Assembly (NCBI GenBank): GCA_016930375.1
Contig: JAFGGU010000060.1
Span: 22,171-86,170 of the forward strand
From: Bacteroidales bacterium
Lineage (GTDB): Bacteria > Bacteroidota > Bacteroidia > Bacteroidales > UBA10428
Length of the DNA stretch: 64,000 nt
Direction of reading: 5' to 3'
The position numbers and the translations under genes were made by a program. The notes below the pieces were generated by a model that had not been told where the DNA came from, did no database searches, and was given only the letters and a program-made list of their open reading frames with translations. Shown here piece after piece: positions 56,437 through 64,000 of the stretch (within the stretch, counting starts at the first letter, position 1; the number at the start of each line of letters is the position of its first letter).

Positions 56437-56904
56437 TCAATGAAACGGTTTCTTCCTTTTATCGGGAGTTTCTTTTTTTCTCCCGTAAATATACAAGGAA
56501 TGGTGGGAAGGATCAAATCCGTTGAGTTCACAGGCTGTATTAATGATCTCCTGCATTCTGGGATCACAGAACTCAATTACTTTACCGGTATCGATATCAA
56601 TGAGATGGTCATGTTGCATGCACTGATAAGCTTTTTCAAACTGGGCTATGTTTTTTCCAAACTGGTGTTTAACCACCAGGTTGCAATCCAGAAGTAATTC
56701 AATGGTATTGTAAAGGGTGGCACGACTAACCCTGTAATTTTTGTTTTTCATGAAAAGATAGAGCGTTTCAATGTCGAAGTGCCCTTCACGTGAATAAATT
56801 TCATCGAGAATGGCATAACGTTCCGGGGTTTTTCGATGCCCCTTTTTCTCAAGGTAATCGATAAAGATCTTTTTAACAGTCTCTTTTGTTTCAGCAGAAA
56901 CCAT
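56437..56904 (-). CDS. Fur-family regulator lacking the CXXC zinc motif
   Basis: 155 residues. N-terminal winged helix (10-85: [31 protein letters not shown]) and a C-terminal dimer domain. The usual HDHLIC-x-x-C segment reads [10 protein letters not shown], so both structural Cys are missing; the second Cys pair at the C-terminus is also absent. His and Glu of the metal site (HFD, HDH, EF) remain. It could be a Fur, PerR or Zur type whose metal is not clear. A box of the PerR/Fur kind (56966-56980) lies upstream, which suggests it controls itself. Confidence 0.88.
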   Translation of the reverse strand: MVSAETKETVKKIFIDYLEKKGHRKTPERYAILDEIYSREGHFDIETLYLFMKNKNYRVSRATLYNTIELLLDCNLVVKHQFGKNIAQFEKAYQCMQHDHLIDIDTGKVIEFCDPRMQEIINTACELNGFDPSHHSLYIYGRKKETPDKRKKPFH

Positions 56905-56965
56905 AACCTTTTCAAATTAATTTCCGGAGCTAAAATAGTCAATTTTTAAACATGCACTTCACTAT

Positions 56966-56980
56966 TTAGAATTATTTTAA
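56966..56980. promoter_or_regulatory. PerR/Fur-like box upstream of the Fur-family gene
   Basis: TTAGAATTATTTTAA agrees with the PerR box TTATAATNATTATAA at 12 of 14 fixed positions. It is in the 82-base gap upstream of the regulator gene, next to a 14-base AT palindrome TTAAATTAATTTAA (56977-56990). Confidence 0.45.
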
Positions 56981-56986
56981 ATTAAT

Positions 56987-59239
56987 TTAACCGGAAGCTT
57001 CGACCCGTTTCACCGCATCAACACCTTTTATTTTGCTTAAGCTCATCAACAGATTGTTGAGGTCCTTTGCATCATGCACATAAAGGTCAATAGTTCCCTC
57101 CCAGATGCCGTCGTGGCTTGAAAGGTTGATCGTACGGATGTTCACATTGAGTTCTTTGGATATAACATGGGTAATGTCGCTATAGATTCCGAACCGGTCT
57201 ATTCCGTTCATGGACACCTTTACAAGGAAGGAAAGGAATTTATGAGTTGTCCATTTCACAGGAACCAGGAGTTCACTCTGGCTGGAGAGAAGCCGGATAG
57301 CAGTAGAACACTTGGACTGATGTATGGTGATATTGTCACCTTCCAGCGAATCCCTGAAGCCGATAACATTATCACCCGGAATGGGGTTGCAGCATTTGGC
57401 AATGGCGTAATCCGTGGTTGCGCTGTTCAGGTTCTCCTTTAGCAGGATGGGTGTTTTCAGGTTGTACCTCTGATGCGCGCTGTTAAGCGATACCGCTTTC
57501 TTCGATCTCAACGAAGTCTTTCCAAACTGCAGGCTCCAGTAATTCACCCATTTGTTCTTGGTGTTTTGCCTGAGAACCTGATCCATGTCCTCGAGTTGAA
57601 TAATACCTGTACCGATATTACTGTATAGCTCGTCCTTATTGGATAATTCATATGCAGGCAATAATTTACGGATAATGCGTGCGTTGGGTCTCAGTTTTAG
57701 CTCCAGTAACCTGTCTTCGAGTAGTTTTTTACCCTTTTCGATCCGGTTCTTATTCTCAGACTTCAGGGCGTCCTTTATGGCAGATTTGGCTTTAATGGTG
57801 ATCACCGTATCAAGCCATTCGAGACGGGGCCGGTAAGTATCTGATGTAATTATTTCAACCTGATCACCACTTTTTAAAGCATAGTTTAAAGGCACTAACC
57901 GGTGATTGACCTTGGCACCGATTGCCTTATGCCCGATCTCACTGTGGATCTCATAAGCAAAGTCAAGCACCGTGCTGTTCACAGGAAGCGTTTTTGTATC
58001 GCCCTTGGGCGTGAATACAAAGATTTCCGAAGCGAACAGATTAAGTTTGAAATCATCCAGGAATTCCAGCGCATCAGAGTTTGGATTGGCCAAAAGTTCG
58101 CGGATCCTTTTCAGCCATTTGTCGAGTTCCCCCTCATGTGAACTATCTGTCTTGTATTTCCAGTGCGCTGCAAATCCGCGCTCGGCGATATCATCCATCC
58201 TTCTCGAACGGATCTGAACCTCCATCCAGTTACCTTTTGGGCCCATTACAGTTGCATGCAGGGCCTCATAACCATTTGCCTTGGGTGTGCTGACCCAGTC
58301 CCGGATACGCTCAGGCTTAGGCATGTAGATATCCGTGATCATGGAGTAGATATTCCAGCATTGCGTTTTTTCAGGAATTCCCGGCAGCGGATCAAATACG
58401 ATACGAATGGCCATCAGATCATACACCTCCTCGAAAGGAATGTTCTTGGATTGCATTTTATGCCAGATCGAATATATGGATTTGTAACGGCCGCTGATGT
58501 CATAACTGATGCTGTTCTTTTCGAGTTGCTCTTTGATGGGCCTGGCAAATTCCTGTATAAAAACCTGGTGGCTTCTTTCCTGGCCTTTCAGCTTTTCAGA
58601 AAGCTCCTGGAATATCTTGGGATACCGGTATTTCAGACTGAGATCTTCAAGCTCGTCCTTGATGGTGTAAAAGCCCATACGGTGGGCCAGGGGAGCGTAC
58701 AAATAAAGAGTCTCCGCGGAAATCTTCATCTGTTTAGCGACAGGTAAAGATCCTAGGGTTCTCATATTATGCAGTCTGTCAGCCAGCTTGATCAGAATTA
58801 CCCTGACATCATCAGACAATGTCAGCAGCATTTTCCTGAAATTCTCTGCCTGCAATGTGGAATTCTTGTCGAAAACACCTGATATTTTTGTCAGGCCGTC
58901 AACGATGGATGCGACCTTGGGCCCGAAATGATTCTCAATATCCTCCAGGGTAAATTCGGTATCTTCCACAACATCATGAAGCAAGGATGCTACGATTGCC
59001 TTTACCCCGAGTCCCATCTCCTGCGTTACGATCCTGGCCACAGCTATAGGATGAAGGATATAAGGCTCACCGGACAACCGCAAAGCACCCTTGTGCGCAT
59101 TGTAAGCCATTTTAAAGGCTTTACGGATCAATGTTTTGTCAGTCCGTTTATTACACCGGATACAACTTTCAAGCAGGTCATTGAATTCATGCCTGATTTT
59201 AATCTCCTCTGCTGAAAGGGTAGAACTCATGGATTGCAC
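56987..59239 (-). CDS. rel: Bifunctional (p)ppGpp synthetase/hydrolase (Rel/SpoT)
   Basis: 750 residues, the long RSH type. HD hydrolase domain with HPIAVA and LLHDVVEDT (His88-Asp89, Glu92-Asp93), synthetase domain with EVQIRSRRMDDIAERGFAAHWKYK divided over about 355-380, TGS domain near 405-470 (FVFTPKGDTKTLP), and a C-terminal ACT domain (about 675-750). Both catalytic sites look complete, so it should make and break the alarmone during starvation. The start could also be the second Met at 59230. A 9-base inverted repeat covers its promoter. Confidence 0.95.
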   Translation of the reverse strand: MQSMSSTLSAEEIKIRHEFNDLLESCIRCNKRTDKTLIRKAFKMAYNAHKGALRLSGEPYILHPIAVARIVTQEMGLGVKAIVASLLHDVVEDTEFTLEDIENHFGPKVASIVDGLTKISGVFDKNSTLQAENFRKMLLTLSDDVRVILIKLADRLHNMRTLGSLPVAKQMKISAETLYLYAPLAHRMGFYTIKDELEDLSLKYRYPKIFQELSEKLKGQERSHQVFIQEFARPIKEQLEKNSISYDISGRYKSIYSIWHKMQSKNIPFEEVYDLMAIRIVFDPLPGIPEKTQCWNIYSMITDIYMPKPERIRDWVSTPKANGYEALHATVMGPKGNWMEVQIRSRRMDDIAERGFAAHWKYKTDSSHEGELDKWLKRIRELLANPNSDALEFLDDFKLNLFASEIFVFTPKGDTKTLPVNSTVLDFAYEIHSEIGHKAIGAKVNHRLVPLNYALKSGDQVEIITSDTYRPRLEWLDTVITIKAKSAIKDALKSENKNRIEKGKKLLEDRLLELKLRPNARIIRKLLPAYELSNKDELYSNIGTGIIQLEDMDQVLRQNTKNKWVNYWSLQFGKTSLRSKKAVSLNSAHQRYNLKTPILLKENLNSATTDYAIAKCCNPIPGDNVIGFRDSLEGDNITIHQSKCSTAIRLLSSQSELLVPVKWTTHKFLSFLVKVSMNGIDRFGIYSDITHVISKELNVNIRTINLSSHDGIWEGTIDLYVHDAKDLNNLLMSLSKIKGVDAVKRVEASG

Positions 59240-59263
59240 TCAAAAAGTAAGGGGTTGAAGTTA

Positions 59264-59286
59264 GTGCAAAATTAGCGATTTTGCAC
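59264..59286 (-). promoter_or_regulatory. Inverted repeat over the rel promoter
   Basis: GTGCAAAAT (59264-59272) and ATTTTGCAC (59278-59286), perfect over nine pairs with a five-base spacer. The minus-strand -7 box TAATTTTG (59274-59267) lies in the left arm and spacer. Good candidate for a repressor site. Confidence 0.6.
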
Positions 59287-59293
59287 CAATAAT

Positions 59294-59336
59294 AGGTGAT
59301 GAAGTGATTAGGTAATTAGGTGATTAAGTGGTTAAC
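59294..59336. repeat. Short period-8 array (unit like ATTAGGTG)
   Basis: Units ATGAAGTG, ATTAGGTA, ATTAGGTG, ATTAAGTG and a degenerate GTTAACGG run in register at eight bases. It lies just after the 3' end of the T9SS cargo gene and upstream of rel's promoter region. Confidence 0.65.
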
Positions 59337-60873
59337 GGTAGAGGACGGTCACGCTGCCGTTTAATTCAGTATAGTCAGTGCTGTAATTGTACACCCGGAT
59401 ATAATACAAATAAACGCCTTCAGGAACGTTTTTTCCGTTTGCCCTTCCATCCCAGGGTTCGGACCCTTCCCAGATTTTTGTCCCCAGCCGGTTATAAATG
59501 GTCATTTCATATTGTTCCGGTTCGAAGGAAAATACGGGTTCAAAAACCTGGTTGGTGGGATCACCATCATTGGGAATAAAGGCATTGGGCATCCGGATAT
59601 CAGGATTTAATGAGAAACAAAGGCGGTTAGACAGGCTCTTGCCTTGCAAACCATATATATTCATGTTCTCAATGGCATCCACCTGGTAACAAACCAGGCT
59701 GCTGACCGGATCGGCGTAATTGGCCAGTGCACCGATATCATCCATGTAATAGGTTGTGGTTGATCCAAGATCAATGGTATCGGTTACCGGGTTTTCCCGA
59801 CCGCTCGTTCTGATAATCCGGTAGCGTTCAACGCCACCTGACCAGTCTTCATATTCGTTCCAGGAAACGGAAACATTGGTTCCTGCCAGGGTCCCGTTGA
59901 GGATGATATTATTGGCAATATTGGACACAGCGGATGACTGTCCGCAAGCGTTGATTCCCTCAAGGTGATAATAATAAATACCTGATGTAAAAGGTACATT
60001 ATCGGTATATGTGATCCGATTGTTGCTTGTAATGAAGGTGGTAACGATTTCAGGGTCGCTGCCTGAGGGACTATTGCTGCGTACCAGGTTGTACTGTGTA
60101 TTAAAAGGCGTACCCAGTATGGTGAAGGAAAGGTCTATCGAATTCCCGGAACTGAGGGTGGCATAATCTGCATTGACATTGTTGGGCTGTTGTGTAAGGC
60201 TGATAAAAACATCCACCCGGTTGGATGTGGATCGACGGATCCTGTCGCTGTTTACTGCTTCAACGAATAATTCGTAAGTCTGGTTACCGGTAACATTGGT
60301 CATGATGTAAGTCGTAGTTGTTCCAGAAACTTGCGCAACCGGGACGTAAACACCGGGTCCTGTTCTGCGGTATATGTTGAATTCATCCGTAGAACCCCTC
60401 CACTTATTGTAGTCATTCCAGTTCAGGGTGATGGTAGCCTGGCAGGTGTCAAAATCAACTTCGAGAAAAATGGTGCTGTCAGGGGGTTGCTCAAAACCGC
60501 CATTCTGAATGGTTGTTGGTCCTCCCCCCAGATCGTTAACACCCCATACCGTATATCCCACGGAATGAACGGAGGATTCCAGATTGGTGTTGATAAAGAA
60601 TGTATCAGGTACAAAAACTTGTCCAACTCCGGTAAAACCATAATCCGGAGGAAATTCACCAGGATTGCGCAAGGTCGAAATTCCAATGATGTAATAATCA
60701 ATTTCGGGATAGGCACCGGTAATTGAGAACCAGATCAAGCTGTCATGGCCTGTTTCAGGATTTACCGTCACATAATGCAAACGGGGGGCAGGGTAGGTGG
60801 ATGTCTGCGCAAAAATGAACAAGGATTTGCAGGTTAAAAACAGCAGCAGGATCAGTGTACGGTTTGCTTTCAT
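59332..60873 (-). CDS. Secreted Fn3 protein with T9SS type-B sorting domain
   Basis: 513 residues with signal peptide (1-22, ending FIFAQT). I chose the ATG at 60873, which leads directly into the signal peptide. Three to four fibronectin-III-like segments follow (about 120-420; repeats such as WNDYNKWRGSTDEFNIYR and WNEYEDWSGGVERYRIIR). The last about 90 residues form the gliding-motility/T9SS type-B domain: MPNAFIPNDGDPTN, MTIYNRLGTKIWEG, PWDGRANGKNVPEGVYLYYI, GSVTVLYR. It should be sent across the outer membrane by T9SS. No enzyme domain seen, so it may be a structural or adhesive surface protein. Confidence 0.9.
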   Translation of the reverse strand: MKANRTLILLLFLTCKSLFIFAQTSTYPAPRLHYVTVNPETGHDSLIWFSITGAYPEIDYYIIGISTLRNPGEFPPDYGFTGVGQVFVPDTFFINTNLESSVHSVGYTVWGVNDLGGGPTTIQNGGFEQPPDSTIFLEVDFDTCQATITLNWNDYNKWRGSTDEFNIYRRTGPGVYVPVAQVSGTTTTYIMTNVTGNQTYELFVEAVNSDRIRRSTSNRVDVFISLTQQPNNVNADYATLSSGNSIDLSFTILGTPFNTQYNLVRSNSPSGSDPEIVTTFITSNNRITYTDNVPFTSGIYYYHLEGINACGQSSAVSNIANNIILNGTLAGTNVSVSWNEYEDWSGGVERYRIIRTSGRENPVTDTIDLGSTTTYYMDDIGALANYADPVSSLVCYQVDAIENMNIYGLQGKSLSNRLCFSLNPDIRMPNAFIPNDGDPTNQVFEPVFSFEPEQYEMTIYNRLGTKIWEGSEPWDGRANGKNVPEGVYLYYIRVYNYSTDYTELNGSVTVLYR

Positions 60874-60928
60874 GGAAGTACAAGCAGGTATATTGGAAAA
60901 ACGAAGCATCGGATTGATTATTGTGATT

Positions 60929-60936
60929 CAAAGATA
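60929..60936 (-). promoter_or_regulatory. -7 promoter box of the T9SS cargo gene
   Basis: TATCTTTG on the minus strand (60936-60929), exact. About 56 bases before the ATG at 60873. The -33 box is not clear. Confidence 0.4.
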
Positions 60937-60969
60937 AGGGTTTGAATAAGAATTTGAAGCCATAATTAT

Positions 60970-60977
60970 TAATTTTG
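60970..60977 (+). promoter_or_regulatory. -7 promoter box of the membrane protein gene
   Basis: TAATTTTG, exact, 16 bases before the start codon at 60993. The nearest TTG elements are 13 or 25 bases away, outside the usual spacing. Confidence 0.4.
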
Positions 60978-60992
60978 TTAAAAGCATAAAGA

Positions 60993-61706
60993 ATGCCTCA
61001 GTATAAATCCGGAAATTCACTTTTCTATCTGACGATCTTCAGCATCGCCATGGGCTACCTGGAAAGCGCCGTAGTGGTTTACCTGCGGGAAATTTACTAT
61101 CCTTCAGGCTTCGCGTTTCCGGTTAACCCGTTGTCCGCGAAAATCGGCCTGACAGAAGTGCTTCGTGAAACTGCCACCATCCTCATGCTTTTATCGGTTG
61201 GATTTCTGGGCGGCAAAAACCTCAGGCAGCGGTTCGCCGTTTTTTTGTATTGTTTTGCAGTCTGGGATATTTTTTACTATGTTTTTCTGAAGGTTCTTAT
61301 CCGCTGGCCTGAATCTTTTCTCACCTGGGATTTGCTTTTCCTCATACCGGTGGCATGGACCGGTCCTGTGATCGCGCCCCTGATCGTTTCAGCAACCATG
61401 ATCCTGTTGGCCTGCATCCTGCTGTTTTCAGGTGAAAGCCACCGGTCCTCCGGTCGCAGGTTAAGCCGTGCGCTGGTCATTTCGGGGGCAGTGCTGGTGT
61501 TCCTGTCATTTATCTGGGATTTTTCCGGCCATATGCTGGATCATTATCCAATGGCCAGCCTTTTTCGTGCGGCGGACATAGGTAGTGCAATGCATACCTA
61601 TGTTCCCGGGAGATTCAACTGGTGGATTTTTATGGCCGGCGAAGCAGTTATTCTGGCGGGAATTTACATGTTATATTCGATATCCATGAAATCATCGCAT
61701 AAATGA
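60993..61706 (+). CDS. Unknown multi-span membrane protein
   Basis: 237 residues with about six hydrophobic segments (near 10-30, 57-75, 82-102, 108-138, 155-173, 212-232). Distinct motifs are MGYLESAVVVYLREIYYP at the N-terminus, WDIFYYVFLKVLIRWPESFL, LIPVAWTGPVIAPLIVS and FIWDFSGHMLDHYP. I do not recognise the family. The conserved-looking His, Asp, Tyr and Trp in membrane ends could suggest an enzyme or carrier. It is 13 bases upstream of the GH9 gene on the same strand, so the two probably share a transcript. Confidence 0.65.
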   Translation: MPQYKSGNSLFYLTIFSIAMGYLESAVVVYLREIYYPSGFAFPVNPLSAKIGLTEVLRETATILMLLSVGFLGGKNLRQRFAVFLYCFAVWDIFYYVFLKVLIRWPESFLTWDLLFLIPVAWTGPVIAPLIVSATMILLACILLFSGESHRSSGRRLSRALVISGAVLVFLSFIWDFSGHMLDHYPMASLFRAADIGSAMHTYVPGRFNWWIFMAGEAVILAGIYMLYSISMKSSHK

Positions 61707-61719
61707 TCAAACTGCTAGC

Positions 61720-64000
61720 ATGAACAGGAAACATCTCATATCCCTGACAGTAATCTTTGCCTTCTCCGTCATTTCTTTACTGAATAGTCAGTCCTGGATC
61801 AGGATCAATCAATTGGGTTATCTTCCGGCATCTGTCAAAGTTGCCGTTCTGGTAAGCAAAGACGGGATCACCCTCACGGAGTTTGAATTGCATCATGCGC
61901 TTACCGGCAAGGTTCTTTATAAATCTGACAGGATTAAGGGTTTTGGAGCGTATGGCGCATTTAAATCGGGTTTTCGGCTTGATTTTTCTGACTATGTTCA
62001 GCAGGGTCCGGTTTGCATTGTGGCTGCCGGTGTGAAATCTCCCGTTTTCAATATTTCAGAAAGTGTCTATGACGGAACGGCTGATTTTTTGCTGCATTAT
62101 ATGCGGCAGCAACGGTGCGGTTACAACCCCTTTCTGCACGATTCATGTCACACGCACGACGGATACCGGATCTATCATCCACTTTCAGATTCAGCCCGCC
62201 TAGACGTTACCGGTGGATGGCATGATGCAACGGACTACCTGCAATACACGGCAACATCTGCCAATGCAGTCTACCAGATGTTGCTTGCCTACATTGAAAA
62301 TCCCGATGCTTTCGGAGATGCATATCTTGCAAACGGAGAACGCGGGAGTAATGAAATTCCCGATATCCTCGATGAAATAAAATGGGGCCTCGACTGGCTC
62401 CTTAAAATGAATCCCGACAGTGGTGAAATGTACAATCAGATTGCTGATGACCGCGATCACCAGGGATTCAGGTTGCCAAACCAGGATAGTGTCAGTTATG
62501 GCAAGGGGCTGGAAAGGCCTGTCTATTTTTGCACCGGTGAAGTTCAGGGTGTCAGGCAATACAAAAACAGGGCAACCGGTATTGCTTCAACGGCCGGTAA
62601 GTTTGCTTCGGCATTTGCCATGGGGGCTTTGGTATTGAAAGATTTTGACGCGGACCTCAGCAGGCAACTTGCTGATAAGGCAATAGATGCCTGGGAATTC
62701 GGGAAAGCGAATCCCGGTGCCTGTCAAACCGCTCCCTGCACGGCTCCCTACTTTTACGAAGAGGATAACTGGACGGATGACATGGAACTGGCCGGCTCAG
62801 TGCTTTATGAACTGACCGGTAAAAAGGAATATCTGGACGAGGCGGTCATGTATGGAAGGCAGGAGCATGTAACTCCCTGGATGGGAGCTGACACAGCCCG
62901 TCATTACCAGTGGTATCCCTTCCTGAATATGGGACATTGGGGAATCGGCAAATCATCGGATGAGCTTTATGCAGCTGAATTCACGGGTTATTGGCGAAAA
63001 GGCATTGAAAATGTCTGGAACAAAGGAAAGAACAATCCTTTTCTGAATGGCGTGCCGGGAATCTGGTGCTCGAACAATCTTACCGTGGCCCTGCTTACCC
63101 AGTGTCATTTGTATGCCAGGCTTACCGGTGACCGGACCTTTGATGAAATGGAAGCAGCACTGCGTGACTGGCTGTTCGGCTGCAATCCCTGGGGAAGCAG
63201 TATGATCATAGGTCTTCCGGCCTATGGGGACTATCCTGCAGATCCGCACTCATCCCTGTCGGTCCTTCATGGGTATGCACTGGACGGGGGACTGGTTGAC
63301 GGTCCGGTTTACCATTCCATTTTCAGTAATCTGAAGGGTATAGCTATGGCAGGCGGGGATGAATACCACATGTTCCAGTCGAATCACACAGTATACCACG
63401 ATGATTATGCCGATTATTCAACAAACGAGCCGACAATGGACGGGACGGCTGATCTTACCTATTACCTGTCAGCCATGCAACAGGAATCAAAGGCTGGCGC
63501 AAAGTCTAATAATGAATTGGAATACAGTTACGGGGCGATCATCCGGGGTGATACCACCAGGAAGCAGATCACCCTTGTCTTTACAGGGCATGACCTCGCC
63601 GACGGTTTTAAAACGGTGAGATCCGTTTTAAAAGCTCACAAAATCAGGGCTTCTTTTTTCCTGACAGGTGATTTTTACCGGAACCGTTCATTTTCCAGAA
63701 TGATCAAAGCACTTCGAAAAGACGGGCATTACCTGGGCGCACATTCGGACAAACATTTGTTGTATTGCGACTGGAATAAGCGGGATTCGCTTCTGGTCAA
63801 CAAAACCGCGTTCTTGGCTGATCTGAGAGCAAATTATGTCACCATGGGCCGTTATAAAATACAGCCCGAAAAGGCGCGGTTTTTCCTTCCACCTTATGAA
63901 TGGTATAACGATTCGATTGCTGCATGGTGCAACCAGTATGGGCTTACCCTGGTGAATTTCACACCGGGAACCTCTTCCAACCAGGATTGGACTTACCCCG
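61720..64000 (+). CDS. GH9 glycoside hydrolase fused to NodB-like deacetylase domain (3' truncated)
   Basis: Open frame from the ATG at 61720 to the window end, 760 codons with no stop seen. Signal peptide (1-24). A cellulase N-terminal Ig-like domain (about 25-115) starts WIRINQLGYLP. The GH9 catalytic domain (about 118-585) has the paired Asp in GGWHDATDY (Asp169, Asp172) and the acid Glu570 in STNEPTMDG. From about 610 a NodB/CE4-like domain follows: TGHD (622-625) where TFDDG is usual, HSDKH (675-679) as the metal H[ST]xxH motif, and LPPYEWY (723-729) in place of RPPYG. It probably cuts a beta-glucan or chitosan-type glycan. The C-terminal end is beyond the window. Confidence 0.85.
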   Translation, partial: MNRKHLISLTVIFAFSVISLLNSQSWIRINQLGYLPASVKVAVLVSKDGITLTEFELHHALTGKVLYKSDRIKGFGAYGAFKSGFRLDFSDYVQQGPVCIVAAGVKSPVFNISESVYDGTADFLLHYMRQQRCGYNPFLHDSCHTHDGYRIYHPLSDSARLDVTGGWHDATDYLQYTATSANAVYQMLLAYIENPDAFGDAYLANGERGSNEIPDILDEIKWGLDWLLKMNPDSGEMYNQIADDRDHQGFRLPNQDSVSYGKGLERPVYFCTGEVQGVRQYKNRATGIASTAGKFASAFAMGALVLKDFDADLSRQLADKAIDAWEFGKANPGACQTAPCTAPYFYEEDNWTDDMELAGSVLYELTGKKEYLDEAVMYGRQEHVTPWMGADTARHYQWYPFLNMGHWGIGKSSDELYAAEFTGYWRKGIENVWNKGKNNPFLNGVPGIWCSNNLTVALLTQCHLYARLTGDRTFDEMEAALRDWLFGCNPWGSSMIIGLPAYGDYPADPHSSLSVLHGYALDGGLVDGPVYHSIFSNLKGIAMAGGDEYHMFQSNHTVYHDDYADYSTNEPTMDGTADLTYYLSAMQQESKAGAKSNNELEYSYGAIIRGDTTRKQITLVFTGHDLADGFKTVRSVLKAHKIRASFFLTGDFYRNRSFSRMIKALRKDGHYLGAHSDKHLLYCDWNKRDSLLVNKTAFLADLRANYVTMGRYKIQPEKARFFLPPYEWYNDSIAAWCNQYGLTLVNFTPGTSSNQDWTYP

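Overview
The window looks like chromosomal core DNA from a Bacteroidota bacterium, probably a Bacteroidales- or Marinilabiliales-like lineage. Three things point there. Gene content includes a secreted protein with a type IX secretion (T9SS) type-B C-terminal sorting domain, LytS/LytTR signalling, a lipoprotein with an acidic stretch after the lipid-bearing Cys, an about 1100-residue SecA, and a futalosine hydrolase of menaquinone synthesis. Promoters match the Bacteroidota form TTG-N(18-23)-TAnnTTTG. Genes usually lack a strong Shine-Dalgarno sequence. I see no phage, IS element, CRISPR array, rRNA or tRNA. No gene-free stretch exceeds 300 bases.

Layout. 1-3.5 kb: end of a large secreted macroglobulin-like protein, a flippase-like membrane protein and an Omp85-like barrel. 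3.6-7.5 kb: lipoprotein, ornithine carbamoyltransferase, NhaD-type transporter, DUF456 protein. 7.5-9.6 kb: two-component pair. 9.8-12.8 kb: CAP-domain protein, then an ECF sigma operon with a membrane protein and a periodic Tyr-repeat exported protein. 13-20 kb: dnaX, icd, ferritin, secA. 20-21.5 kb: dapA and a small Bacteroidota protein. 21.6-28.2 kb: a six-gene tripartite MacAB/TolC-like efflux operon with its own LytS/LytTR pair. 28.2-34.7 kb: galT, surface lipoprotein hydrolase, sucB, sucA. 34.8-38.6 kb: heptose epimerase, futalosine hydrolase, folE, a VTT protein, a barrel. 38.7-46.7 kb: FucP-like sugar importer, metF, metH, acyl-CoA ligase. 46.8-50.9 kb: lone receiver, PLP enzyme, redoxin, DHOD-like flavoprotein, SPOR lipoprotein. 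50.9-55 kb: two phosphofructokinases with pyrophosphate-type signatures and an MFS carrier. 55-59.2 kb: purA, Fur-family regulator, Rel. 59.3-64 kb: T9SS cargo, an unknown membrane protein, and a GH9 plus NodB-like polysaccharide enzyme cut by the window end.

Working together: icd and sucAB give TCA-cycle steps from isocitrate to succinyl-CoA; metF and metH form a methyl-transfer operon; the two PPi-type Pfks with galT and the sugar carriers suggest saccharide-fed glycolysis that can use pyrophosphate; GH9 and the T9SS cargo point to polysaccharide use at the cell surface.

The least explained signal is a set of intergenic arrays with a strict 7-base (once 8-base) period, each with different unit sequence, at gene 3' ends and often with an inverted copy. 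Other leads are the GH9-NodB fusion with altered metal motifs, an operator-like palindrome shared by two divergent promoter regions, inverted repeats at the rel and acyl-CoA ligase starts, and a DHOD-like protein whose catalytic Cys position is changed.
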